A stretch of DNA of 43,403 nucleotides from JAWLCQ01 sp041687095. Lineage in GTDB: Bacteria > Planctomycetota > Phycisphaerae > SM23-33. Both the position numbers and the translations under genes were made by a program. Below the pieces are notes generated by a model. That model was given only the letters and a program-made list of their open reading frames with translations. It made no database searches and was not told the DNA's origin. The stretch spans positions 1 to 43,403 of the forward strand of contig JAWLCQ010000023.1 of the NCBI GenBank assembly GCA_041687095.1, in the 5' to 3' direction. Below are positions 1-9,800 of this stretch, in pieces. How positions within the stretch are numbered: position 1 is the stretch's first letter; each line of letters opens with the position of its first letter.

Positions 1-468
1 TGCCTTCACCGCCGCGCCCGTCTTCCCGCCGCCGGTGATGTCCGTGGGCGTGTACTCCCAGTTGATCTGGCCGTAGCGGAAGGAGATCTGCTCGACGGGC
101 AGCGGATCGCCGGTCGCGCCCACGCCCGAGGTGTTGATGCTGCTGACGATCAGGTCCTTGAAGAGGTAGACCATGAAGGTCGTCTTGTCGCCCATGGCGC
201 GGCAGAGTTCGATGCGGGCTTCGGGGATGTGCTTGGCGTTGCAGCAGTGCATCAGCAGCGTGGGGCTCGCGCTGTCGAGGCGCTTGACGATCTGGAAGTC
301 CCCGTGATCCGCCCGCCCGCCGGTGTGTACGCCCTGCGCGCTGGCGTGCCCGCCCAGCGACTGGGCGATCCCGTGCGAGTACGACTCGACCTCGATCCAG
401 CCCTTGTGCTTCGCGTCGGTGCTATCGCCCTTGATGCCTTGAATCTGCAGGAAGCAATCGAACGGCAT
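1..468 (-). CDS. hcp: Hcp, type VI secretion tube protein (C-terminus cut by window edge)
   Basis: Hcp forms the hexameric rings that stack into the inner tube of the type VI secretion system and is expelled with effectors when the sheath contracts. The 156 visible residues begin MPFDCFLQIQGIKGDS and carry the family pattern: an early aromatic/IKGDS strand, a Gly/Ala/His-rich loop near residues 40-50, the LMLHCCNAKHIPEA stretch and a late strand pattern (SFRYGQINWEYTP). Hcp1-type proteins are about 160-170 residues, so only roughly 5-15 residues are missing. The ATG at 466-468 is preceded by AAAGGAGA with a 7-base spacer, a strong ribosome site. It is the last of four same-strand genes (tssA, tssB, tssC, hcp) but is separated from tssC by 115 bases holding a GC hairpin, so its mRNA level may be set separately. 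The rest of the cluster (baseplate, membrane complex, ClpV) would lie to the left, outside the window. Confidence 0.93.
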   Translation of the reverse strand, partial: MPFDCFLQIQGIKGDSTDAKHKGWIEVESYSHGIAQSLGGHASAQGVHTGGRADHGDFQIVKRLDSASPTLLMHCCNAKHIPEARIELCRAMGDKTTFMVYLFKDLIVSSINTSGVGATGDPLPVEQISFRYGQINWEYTPTDITGGGKTGAAVKA

Positions 469-536
469 AATGCGGTCTCCTTTGTGTCCGGGTGCGCGGG
501 GCCCTTCGCTCCGCGTCCGTGCCCATTACCGATCCC

Positions 537-558
537 GGGGGGGCCGCTCGGCCCCCCC
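537..558 (-). terminator. GC hairpin between tssC and hcp
   Basis: Nine-base arms GGGGGGGCC / GGCCCCCCC with a GCTC loop lie 26 bases past the tssC stop. No T-run follows on the minus strand, so it could be an attenuator, an mRNA-stabilising stem or a weak terminator. A perfect 10-base palindrome, ACTGTACAGT, sits beside it at 561-570. Its position suggests uncoupling of hcp mRNA from the sheath genes. Confidence 0.55.
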
Positions 559-583
559 CTACTGTACAGTTCGCAACTCCGCC

Positions 584-2077
584 CTACGCGCTGCGCGCCG
601 AGGGCAGTTTCGACACCAGCCGCAACGACACCGTCAGCCCTTCGAGCTGGTAGTGCGGGCGGAGGAAGAACTTCGAGGTGTAGTAGCCGGGGTTGCCCTC
701 GACCTCCTGCACCTGCACCTCCGCCGCCGCCAGCGGCCGCCGCGCCTTGGCGTCCTCGGTCGCGTTGGCCGGATCGGGCTCGACGTAGTTCATGATCCAC
801 TGGTTGAGGAACTTCTCCATGTCCGCCCGCTCCTTGAACGAGCCGATCTTGTCCCGCACGATGCACTTGAGGTAGTGCGCGAAGCGGCAGGTGGAGAAGA
901 GGTACGGCAGGCGGGCGGAGAGGTTCGCGTTCGCCGACGCGTCCGGGTCGTCGTACGTCGCGGGCTTGTTCAGCGACTGCGCCCCCATGAACACGCCGTA
1001 GTCCGTGTTCTTGTAGTGCGACAGCGGCATGAGCCCGTTCTTGGCCAGTTCGGCCTCGCGGCGATCGGTGATGGCGATCTCCGTCGGGCACTTCATGTCC
1101 ACCCCCCCGTCGTCGGTGGGGAAGGTGTGGCAGGGCAGCCCCTCGACCATCCCGCCGCTCTCCGCCCCGCGGATCCGCGAGCACCAGCCGTACATCTTGA
1201 ACGCCTTGTTGATGTTGGCGGCCATGGCGTAGGCGGCGTTGGACCAGACGTACTTCGAGTGGTCCGCGCCCTCGACGTCCTCCTCGAAGTCGAACTCCTC
1301 CACCGGGTCCGTCTTGGCCCCGTAGGGGAGGCGGGAGAGGAAGCGCGGCATGGTCAGGCCGATGTACCGCGCGTCGTCGCTGTCCCGCAGCGACCGCCAG
1401 GCGGCATACTCGGGCGTCTGGAAGATCTTCGTCAGGTCCCGCGGGTTGCCCAGCTCCTGCCAGGAGTCAAAGCCCATCAGCGACGGGCCCGCCGCGGCGA
1501 TGAACGGCGCGTGCGCCGCCGCCGAGATCTGCGCCATCCCCCCCAGCAGCTCCACGTCCGGGGGCGTGTGGTCGAAGGCGTAGTCCCCGACCAGGCAGCC
1601 GTACGGCTCCCCGCCCGGGGTCCCGTACTCGTCCTCGTACATCTTCTTGAACAGCGGGCTCTGGTCCCAGGCCGTCCCCTTGTACTTCTTGAGGGTCTTG
1701 CCCAGGTCCTTCTTCGAGATGTTGAACACGCGGATCTTCAGCGTCTCGTCCGTCTCGGTGTTGTTGACGAGGTAGTGCAGCCCCCGCCACGTGCCCTCCA
1801 ACTGCTGGAAGTCCGCGTGGTGCAGGATCGCGTTGACCTGCTCGGAGAGCTTGCGGTCGATCTCGGCGATGATGGCCTCGATCGTCTTCACCGCGTCCTG
1901 ACTGACGAGCTGCGTCTGCGCCAGGGCCTGCTCGGCGAGCGTCTGGACGGCCGACTGGATCGCCTGCGACGCCTCGCCCGTCTTGGGCTTGAACTCCTTC
2001 TGGAGGAGCGACTCGAACTCGTTCGCCTCCAGCCCCGCCGCCGCCCCCGCCTGTACCTGCTGTTGGGCCTCAGCCAT
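584..2077 (-). CDS. tssC: TssC, type VI secretion contractile sheath large subunit
   Basis: TssC (VipB/EvpB family) pairs with TssB to build the contractile sheath around the Hcp tube in the cytoplasm. The 497-residue protein has the usual length of about 490-500. Recognisable stretches include LEGTWRGLHYLV near residue 95, the KIRVFNISKKDL segment, GEPYGCLVGDYAFDH, AAHAPFIAAAGP, the region around WSNAAYAMAANINKAF, and a C-terminal half with SARLPYLFSTCRFAHYLK, typical of the conserved sheath core. The ATG at 2077 overlaps the tssB stop by 8 bases, so the two sheath subunits are probably translationally coupled, which suits their one-to-one assembly. The stop is TAG at 584-586. Nothing looks degenerate. 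Identity is firm from sequence pattern and from gene order with tssB and hcp. Confidence 0.97.
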   Translation of the reverse strand: MAEAQQQVQAGAAAGLEANEFESLLQKEFKPKTGEASQAIQSAVQTLAEQALAQTQLVSQDAVKTIEAIIAEIDRKLSEQVNAILHHADFQQLEGTWRGLHYLVNNTETDETLKIRVFNISKKDLGKTLKKYKGTAWDQSPLFKKMYEDEYGTPGGEPYGCLVGDYAFDHTPPDVELLGGMAQISAAAHAPFIAAAGPSLMGFDSWQELGNPRDLTKIFQTPEYAAWRSLRDSDDARYIGLTMPRFLSRLPYGAKTDPVEEFDFEEDVEGADHSKYVWSNAAYAMAANINKAFKMYGWCSRIRGAESGGMVEGLPCHTFPTDDGGVDMKCPTEIAITDRREAELAKNGLMPLSHYKNTDYGVFMGAQSLNKPATYDDPDASANANLSARLPYLFSTCRFAHYLKCIVRDKIGSFKERADMEKFLNQWIMNYVEPDPANATEDAKARRPLAAAEVQVQEVEGNPGYYTSKFFLRPHYQLEGLTVSLRLVSKLPSARSA

Positions 2078-2594
2078 TGCTCGTCTCCTCGCTCCCGCCG
2101 GCCTTCGGCGACGACGCCAACGCCGACATCAACGCCTTGTCGTTCAGCGCCTTGGCGATCAAGTCCTCCGCGCCGCTCTTGCCATCCATGTACGACATCA
2201 GGTTCGACAACTGCGTCCTCGCCGTCAAAAGCTTGTTCAGCGAGTCCACCTTCCGCGCCACGGCCGCGGGCGAGAAGTCGTCCATGCTCTCGAACGTGAT
2301 GTCCACGCTGAGGTTGCCCTCGCCCGTGAGGGTGTTGGGGACCTGGAAGGCGACGCGGGGCTTGGCGGCCTTGAGGCGGTCGTCGAAGTTGTCCACGTCG
2401 ATCTCGAGGTACTTGCGGTCGCTCACCGGGGCGAGCGCCTCGGCGGGCTTGCCCGAGAGGTCCGCCATCACTCCCATGACGAACGGGAGCTGGATCGTCT
2501 TCTCCGCCCCGTACAGTTCCAGATCGTACTCGATCTGTACGCGGGGAGCGCGGTTTCGCGCAATGAACTTCTGGCTGCTTTCCTTCTTCGCCAT
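2070..2594 (-). CDS. tssB: TssB, type VI secretion contractile sheath small subunit
   Basis: TssB (VipA/ImpB family) is the small sheath subunit. The 174 residues begin MAKKESSQKFIARNRAPRVQ and contain the family signatures: VQIEYDLELYGAEKTIQLPFVMGVMADLSG given here in part (IEYDLELYGAEK, then PFVMGVMADLSG), RKYLEIDVDNFDDRL, PRVAFQVPNTL and a helical C-terminal half with LNKLLTARTQLSNLMSYMDG. Length fits the family (about 160-180). The ATG at 2592-2594 follows a purine-rich AAGGAAGGA ribosome site. It lies 63 bases downstream of tssA and overlaps tssC by 8 bases, so the three genes are very likely one transcript. It works with TssC in the cytoplasm. No anomalies seen. Confidence 0.97.
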   Translation of the reverse strand: MAKKESSQKFIARNRAPRVQIEYDLELYGAEKTIQLPFVMGVMADLSGKPAEALAPVSDRKYLEIDVDNFDDRLKAAKPRVAFQVPNTLTGEGNLSVDITFESMDDFSPAAVARKVDSLNKLLTARTQLSNLMSYMDGKSGAEDLIAKALNDKALMSALASSPKAGGSEETSNG

Positions 2595-2657
2595 GCGTCC
2601 TTCCTTTCCGCCTGAGGGTCACTCCAGGCCATACGAGGTGAGAGCCGCCGCCAAGGG

Positions 2658-3737
2658 CTATTGTCCGCTCTCCAGTTCGTCCCTGTCAAGCCCGCCGATC
2701 ATCCCGATCTGCTGCAGCGCGTCGGGCGTCAGGTCCCGGGCGATCGTCAGAAAGTCCGCCGAGACCAGCCGCTTCGCCCGCCGCAGCAGCAGCGGGACGG
2801 GGCTCGAGGGCTCGGCGCGACGGTAGTAGTCGCAGATCTTCTCCAGCGCCCGCACCACGTCCTGCCCCGAGCGAATCTCCCCGCTCAAGGCCGCCCCCCC
2901 CCCGCTCCCGACCGCCATCGCCCCGGGCGCTTCGCCCGCAGGGGCGGACGCGGCGCCCGACGGGGGCGCCTCGCCCCCCTCGACGTACGGGGCGATCTCC
3001 CGCCCCGCCCGCTGCAGCTCCTGCACGGCCGGGCTCAGCGAGCGGATGCTCCCCGACCCGCACCGCTCGCCCAGGATCGCCTCGATGGACTCCACGAGCT
3101 TCGCGGACTCGACGACCGCCTCATACGTCGCCCGCAGCGTCTCGGGGTCGGTGTCGCGGAACGCCGCCTCGATCACCGCCCCGTCCGGGGGGCGGTCGAG
3201 GCCCGGGGGGACGGGCCACTCGCCCCGGGCAATGTAGATGTCCCGCAGGCCAAACGCCCCGACGCGGGATTGCGCCAGGGGAATCTCGCGGAGGCGGCGG
3301 AGGAAACTGATCGGATCGACCCCGCCCCAGCCCTCCTCGGGGCACAGCGAGGTCAGCACGTTGATGCGTTCGAGCGGGTCGTTGTTGTCGTCGGGGTCGA
3401 GCTGGGGGTAGACGCTGTCCCAGAACCGTTCGAGGAGGCCCTTGAGGATCGCCAGCGCGTCGCGCAGGCCGACGTACCCCTCGGTCTTCATCGCCCCGAC
3501 GACGAGGTACAAAGCCACCCGCAGGTCCCGCGTCCGCTCGAGCAGGTCCAGGCAGATCGCCCGCACGTCGCGCCAGTTGGGTTCCTCGGCCGCGACGACC
3601 GTATCCCCCACCTGCTGCTCGGGCGTACCCTGGGCGATCCGCTCCAGTTCGAGGAAGCGGTCGTCGTACTCGATGTTCTCCCCGCTGGGGGTCGCGTCGG
3701 AGATCGGCCTGAGATAGCTCTCGACCTCAAGCGCCAT
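2658..3737 (-). CDS. tssA: TssA, type VI secretion baseplate/sheath-assembly protein (ImpA N-terminal domain)
   Basis: TssA caps and coordinates tail-tube and sheath polymerisation. The start was set at the ATG at 3735-3737 (MALEVESYLRPISDATPSGE) because this is where ImpA_N homology begins; the frame is open for 36 more codons upstream, but that stretch runs into the 3783-3830 hairpin and looks like non-coding DNA. From this start the protein has 359 residues. The N-terminal ImpA_N pattern is visible: PSGENIEYDD, then FLELERIAQG, NWRDVRAICLDLLERTRDLRVALYL, and RFWDSVYPQLDPDDNNDPLERIN. A Gly/Ala-rich linker follows near residues 255-285. The C-terminal helical part contains ALEKICDYYRRAEPSSPVP, the usual TssA C-terminal signature. 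It heads the visible T6SS genes, with a large hairpin separating it from tpsA. Confidence 0.92.
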   Translation of the reverse strand: MALEVESYLRPISDATPSGENIEYDDRFLELERIAQGTPEQQVGDTVVAAEEPNWRDVRAICLDLLERTRDLRVALYLVVGAMKTEGYVGLRDALAILKGLLERFWDSVYPQLDPDDNNDPLERINVLTSLCPEEGWGGVDPISFLRRLREIPLAQSRVGAFGLRDIYIARGEWPVPPGLDRPPDGAVIEAAFRDTDPETLRATYEAVVESAKLVESIEAILGERCGSGSIRSLSPAVQELQRAGREIAPYVEGGEAPPSGAASAPAGEAPGAMAVGSGGGAALSGEIRSGQDVVRALEKICDYYRRAEPSSPVPLLLRRAKRLVSADFLTIARDLTPDALQQIGMIGGLDRDELESGQ

Positions 3738-3782
3738 GGCCGTCCTGCCTTTCGTCCCTTCCGCCCGGGGGCGGAGTGGATA

Positions 3783-3830
3783 CGCCTCCCCGGGCGGTTC
3801 CGAACGCTTCGGATCCCGCCCGGGGAGGCG
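3783..3830 (-). terminator. Large hairpin between tpsA and tssA
   Basis: Perfect 15-base arms (CGCCTCCCCGGGCGG at 3783-3797 and its complement at 3816-3830) enclose a second small hairpin, CCGAA-CGC-TTCGG, at 3800-3812, so the structure is almost continuous. It starts 33 bases after the tpsA stop and ends 46 bases before the tssA start. There is no T-run on either side. It probably ends or limits tpsA transcription so the T6SS genes are not driven by the long tps message; no clear promoter for tssA was seen below it. Confidence 0.7.
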
Positions 3831-3862
3831 CTGGTTGCCATACACGCGGAGGCTGGCAGGTG

Positions 3863-6800
3863 CTAGCGAGCCACCGAGACCTCGCGGAGCGTCTCGTCGG
3901 GCCTCGCCGCCGGGACCGCCTGGGGGTCCGCGTCCTGCGGGGGCGCCACCACCGGGCCCGGAGTCCCGTTGCGGGGACCGCCCGGGGCGCCGCCGCCCGC
4001 CACGCCGTACACCGCCGCCTCCATCTCTTCCAGAGAGATTCCGTCAGGAGTTATCGGCCGCAGAAGCACCTTTCGTGAATTCCGAAGTTCGAGGGAATTC
4101 AGGCCGATCGCCGCGAGCTTGGGGAACAGGTCGTCGCGGAGGTGGTTGAGGACCTGCAGGGCCTGCCCCTGCGGGTCGTTCTGCGCCAGCCACGCCCGCC
4201 ACGCCGGGCCGCGGACGTCCTCGTCGTCCCCGAGCGTGTCGAGGTAGGCGTCGAGGGCGTCCTGCAGCGCCCCGCGGAGTTCGTCGGCGCGGTAGACCCG
4301 CTGGGTCTCCCCGCTCTGCGGATCCACGGTCTCCGTCCAGAACAGGGCCGAGTAGCTGTCCGCCGCCTCCTGCGCCTGCTGGGACGCCAGGCGGAAGGAC
4401 ACCACCTGGTAGGCGTCGGGGGGCAGGGCCTCGTCCACCGGCGGCATGCCGGCGGCGAGGTGGATGCGGCTGGTCGGGATGTCGTTGTAGACCGCGAAGG
4501 ACGTCGCGGCGTCGTAGGCCTCGCGGGAGGAGGGGTCGCGGGCGAAGATGCCCAACTGCTTCAGCAGCTCGCGCAGGGCCGGGGTCAGCAGCGGGGCTGG
4601 GGCGATGTCCATGTTCACCCACACCGTCACGGTGGGGTTCACGCCCGCGATGTTGACCGGGCCGCTGGGGACCAGGTCGGCGATGGTGACCGGGGTGCCG
4701 AAGGCGAACTCCCCGTCCGTCGGCGTGTACCGGCGGGGCGTGCCCGCCCCGGCGTTGGTCACAAGGAACGGGCTGCCGTACTCCAGCGTGTTCCCGCCGC
4801 CGGGGCCGGCCTCGACGGTCGGCAACCCGCCGAGGAACGTGATGTGCCCGCTGGCCACCACGTCCACCCCGCTATCCGTCGCCGTCCCGCTGGGGGTCCG
4901 CACGCTCCCCGCCGGACGGCCGAGGAAGGTGGTGCTCCCCGAGCGGACCACGATATCCCCGTTGGCGTTCAGGTCGCCCAGGCGGACCGACGTCGCCGCC
5001 ACGCCCGCCCCGGGGCCCTCGATCGTCAGGTCGCCCAGGGGGACCGTCAACTTGTCGTTACGGCTCATCGCCACCGTCTGCGCCCGGAGCGTCACGTTCC
5101 CGGCGTCGCGGCGGAAGATCGTCGCCACGTCCGGGGCCGCCGCGCGGTTGGTGTTGAACGCGATCCCGCCCGCCGTCGCCAGGTAGCTGCTGCGGAGCGT
5201 GATTGTGTCCGTCGCACTGTAGCTCTGGTCGCCCGCGGTCGTCACGTCGTGCAGCGTCAGCGACCGGCCCAGGATGGACAGGTTCGCCAGCGCCCTCGCC
5301 GCACCGGCCGCACTGGTCATCGTCACGTCCGACGCACCGGCGTTGACGGTCAGCCCGTACGCCCCGGGGGTGTCGGAATCGGCGGACGCGAACGCCGCCG
5401 CCGCCCCCGCCGGGACCGCACCGTTGTTCGTCGTGTCCAGCGTCGAGTTCGCCACCACGTTGATCGGGCCCAGCGTCATCGCCGTCCCGCTCGTCCGCAC
5501 CACCCCGCCCAGATGCATCTGCGAGGGGTTGGTGGCGTTGCCCGTCGTGCTCAGCCCGCCGGTGAAGGTGTACACCCCACCGGCCGCACTGCCCAGGGTG
5601 ACAAGGCCCGTGTTCAGCAGCGCCGTCGCCCCCGTCACCGTCGCGGAGTTACCCGTGAAGGCGACGTTGTACGCCGTGCCGGCCGTCAGCAGCGCCCCCA
5701 GGACCGTATCGCCCTGGAACGCGATGGTCTGCCCGGCGGGCGTGTTCCGCAGGTCCACCGTGCCCAGCGTGGTGGTCCCGGCGAACGTCGTCCCGGCGGT
5801 GTTCCGCAGTTCCAGCGTCTCGCCTGCAGCAGTGAGCGATCCGTTGAACGCCACCGCCGTGCCCACCAGCGACGTGAAGCCCGTGAGCGTCACCGCGTTG
5901 CCGTAGGTCTGCGAACCCGTCGTCGCCAGCGAGCCCGACAGGTGCGTCGCACCTCCCGTGCCCGTGCTCAGGTGGGCGAGGTTCACGAACGCCGCACCGT
6001 CGATCGTCGTCGTGCCCGTGAAGTTCAGCGCCAGGCTGTGCCCGCCGCCGTCCACCCCGCCCGAGAAGGTCGGGGTCGTGCCCGCCAGCGTCGCGTCGTT
6101 GCCCAGCGTCACCAACCCGGTGTACTGCTGCGTGCCGGTGGTGGCGATGGAGGCGGTGTTGACGCTCGTGGCCCCCGTCACGGACAGGGTGCTGACGCCC
6201 GACACCGTGTTGCCGAAGACCGCGTTGCCCGCGACGTTCAGGCCGTACCCCGCTCCCACGACCCCGCCGCTGAGCGCCACCGTCGTCCCGGTGAGCGTGG
6301 TGGTGGCGTCGAGGGTCACGGGCCCGCCGTACGTCTGCGCACCGGTGGTCGTCACCGCCGCGCCCGCCACCAGCGTGGTCCCCGTCACCGCCAGCGTACT
6401 GACGCCCGAGACCGCGTTGCCCAGGACCGCGTTGCCCGTCACGTCCAGCGAGTTCCCGCCGCCCGTGACCGTGTTGTTCAGCGACACCTGCGAGCCCACC
6501 AGCGTGGCAGCCCCGATCAGCGTCACCGCGTCGCCGTACGTCTGCGTGCCCGACGTCGTCAGCGTGCCGGTCAACTGCGTCGCCCCGGTGTTGCCCGTCG
6601 CCAGGTTGCGGATGCCCGTGAACTTCGCCCCGTCCAGCACCGTCGGACCGGAGAAGTTCAGCGACACGTCGTGGTTCGCCCCGGCGAGGCCCGTCGTGAA
6701 CGTCGGGTCCGTCCCGGTCAGCACCACCGTCTGGCCCAGCGTGACCAGGCCCGTGTACGTCTGCGGGCCCGTGGTGGTGATCACCAGCGGGTTGGCGGCC

Positions 6801-9800
6801 GAAATGCTCGTCGCCCCGGAGACCGTCAGCGAGGTGAGCTGCCCGGCCGATCCGTTGAAGACCGCGTCGTGGGCGATCGCCAGCGAGTGGGCGTTGCCCA
6901 GCACCGTCCCCCCGAACGTGACCGTGGTCCCGTCGAGGTTGACGTTGCTCAGCAGCTCCACGTTCTCACCGTAGACCTGCGTCCCGGTCGTCGTGATGTC
7001 ACCGGTCAGTTGCGTCGTTCCGCCCCCACCGGTGCTCAGGTTGGCGATGTTGGCGAACGTCGCCCCATCGACAACGGTCGTGCCCGTGAAGTTCAGGGCC
7101 AGGTCGTTCCCCGCCCCGGCCACGCCGGTCGTGAACGTCCCCGTCGTGCCCGCCAGCGTGGTGTTGCCCGCCAGCGTCACCAGGCCCGTGTACGTCTGGG
7201 TCCCAGTGGTCGTGATCGCCCCGGCGGTGATGGTCGTGGCCCCGGTGACGGCGAGGGTGGACACGCCGGTAATGGCGTCGGCCGCGTCGTCGCCCAGCAC
7301 CGCGTTGTTGGGGATCGCCACCGCGTGCCCGCCGCCGACGACCGCCCCCCCGAACGTGACCGTGGTCCCGTCGAGGATAACGTCGCTCAGCAGCTCCACG
7401 TTGTCACCGTACACCTGCGCCGCGGTCGTCGTGATGTTGCCCGTCAACTGGGTGGTCCCGGCGCCGCCGGTGGTCAGGTTGGCGATGTTGGCGAACTTGG
7501 CCCCATCGACAACGGCCGTGCCCGTGAAGTTCAGCGCCAGGTCGTTCCCCGCCCCGGCCACGCCGGTGGTGAACGTCCCCGTCGTGCCCGCCAGCGTGGT
7601 GTTGCCCGCGAGCGTCACCAGGCCCGTGTACGTCTGGGTCCCGGTGGTGGTGACCGTGCCGGTGGTGATGGTCGTGGCCCCGGTGACGGCGAGGTCGGAC
7701 ACGCCGGTGATGGCGTCGGCCGCGTCGTTGCCGAATGCCGCCGCCCCCGTGACCGTCAGCCCGTGCCCGTTGCCCGTAACCGTGTTGTTGAACGCGACGG
7801 TCGTGCCCGTGAGGTTCACGTCACCGCCCAGGCCCAGCGGGGCGTTGAACGTCTGCGCGGTGGCGAAGACGTTCCCGTTCAGGATGGTCTGCCCCGACCC
7901 GGCGATGCTGGTGAGGCTCGTCAGCGGCGTCCCGACCGTGCCGACGGAGTTCAGGGTCACTCCGCCGATGGACACGATGTTCAAATTGGCCGCGCCCGTC
8001 ACGCTCCCGCCGATGATCAGCCGCCCACCGCCCGGAGCCCGGAACGCGTGCGTCACCGCCCCGGTGAGGGCGACGTCGAAGTTGACGGTGTTGATGGCCG
8101 CGGAGTTGCTGGTGATCTCCCCGTCCAGCGAAATCGCGTTGCCGCTGAGCGTGAAGCTCCCGCCCCCGGGGGAGAAGACGATGGTGTTGAGCGTCAGGCC
8201 CACGAGGTCGTTGTAGGGCGTGAGGCGAGTGGACCCGGCGAAGAACAGCACGTCCCCGTTGCCCGGGATCACCAGGTCGCCCACCCAGTTGGCGACCGTG
8301 GACCAGTTGTCGTCCAATCCCCCGCCGTCCCACGTCAGGGTGGTCACATCCCGTGTGAGGACCACGTCGTTGCCTGTGTCGCCCGCGTAGTCGATGGCGA
8401 ACGTCTGCCCGGAGACCAGCACGCTCGCCGCCGCCGAGGGGTTGGCCACCGCGTCCGCCCCGTCGTTGGCGATGACGGTGAACGCGTCGCCGATCACGAA
8501 CGCCCCGGCCGTGCCGGAGAAGGGCGTGGCGGCGGTGTTGAGGTCCACCCCGCCGGTCACGCCGATCTGATCGTACCCCGTGCCCGCGGTGGTGTTGTTG
8601 AGCGTTACGTCGATCGTGCCCGCCGCGCCCAGGGCGAAGTTGCCCACGACGCTCAGCGTGCCCGCCGACGCCCCGTTCACCGCCAGCGTGTCATTGAACT
8701 GCACCGTCGAGCCCGTCAGCGTGATCCCGTTGGCCGTCGCGACCGGACCGGTGTAGGTCTGCCCGGCCGTCGTCGAGACGTTCTGCCCGATGGTGATGGC
8801 CCCGTCGGTACCGCTGCCGCTGGTGCTGGTGACGGTGAGGGCGTTGACGTTCGCCCCGCCGCTGCTGTTGAACAGCCCCAGCGTGACCGCCCCGCCGGCC
8901 CCGCCGTCGGGCGTCGAGGCGTCGATCGTCAGGTCGCGGGCGCCCGCGTCGGCGGTGAAGGTCGCCGCCGACAGGTCCACCGCCCCCGCCGCCCGGCCAT
9001 CGGCCGTCACATGCGTGTCGATCGTGTTGGAGTTCGACGTCAGCGTCACCACACCGCTGAGCGTCACCGGCCCGCCGTCGGTCTGCCAGGTGCTGCCCAC
9101 GGTGATGTTCTGGGCCGTCACCGCCAGCGAGGCCAGCGCCCCGCCGACGCCGATGTTGGACAGGATGATGGTGTCCGCCCCGCTGTCGGCGAGCAGGATC
9201 AGCCCGTCGACGCCCGGGGTCTGGGCGACGATGCCCACCGTCCCGAAGTTGATGTTGCCCGCCCCGCCGTCGGCGTCGAGGGTGAGGACGCCCCCGGCGT
9301 CGAGGACCACCGAGCCCGCCCCGGTGAAGTCCATCGCGTTGGCGAAGACGTCCCCGGTCAGGATCACCGCCCCGCCCCCGCCCACCGTCAGCGATGCCAA
9401 CGGCGTGGCGTTGGTGCCCAGCGTGCTGACGGTGATCGCGTTGGTCGCCGTCAGCGTCAGCGCCTGGGCCGCCGAGATCGACGCCCCAAGGTCCAGCGGG
9501 CCGGCGGCGGCGTCGATGGTGACCCCGTTGCCCAGGGTGATGGGCAGGTTGACGGTGTTCGTGGCGGCCGAGTTGTTCAGGATCCCGCCCGTGAGCGTGA
9601 TCGCGTTGCCGCTCAGCACGAACGCCCCGCCGCCGACCTCGAAGGTGATGGTGTCGAGGCTCAGGCCCGTCAGGTCGTTGTTCGCGGTCCCACCGGCCCC
9701 GGCGAAGGACAGGTTGTCCCCGCCGCCGGGCACGCCCGCGTTGCTCGTCCAGTTGGCGCTGGTGGACCAGTTGGTGTTCATCCCACCACCGTCCCACGTC

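Noticed and set aside
470..2299. A 609-codon plus-strand frame over tssC
   Set aside because: Shadow of a clearly identified T6SS sheath gene.
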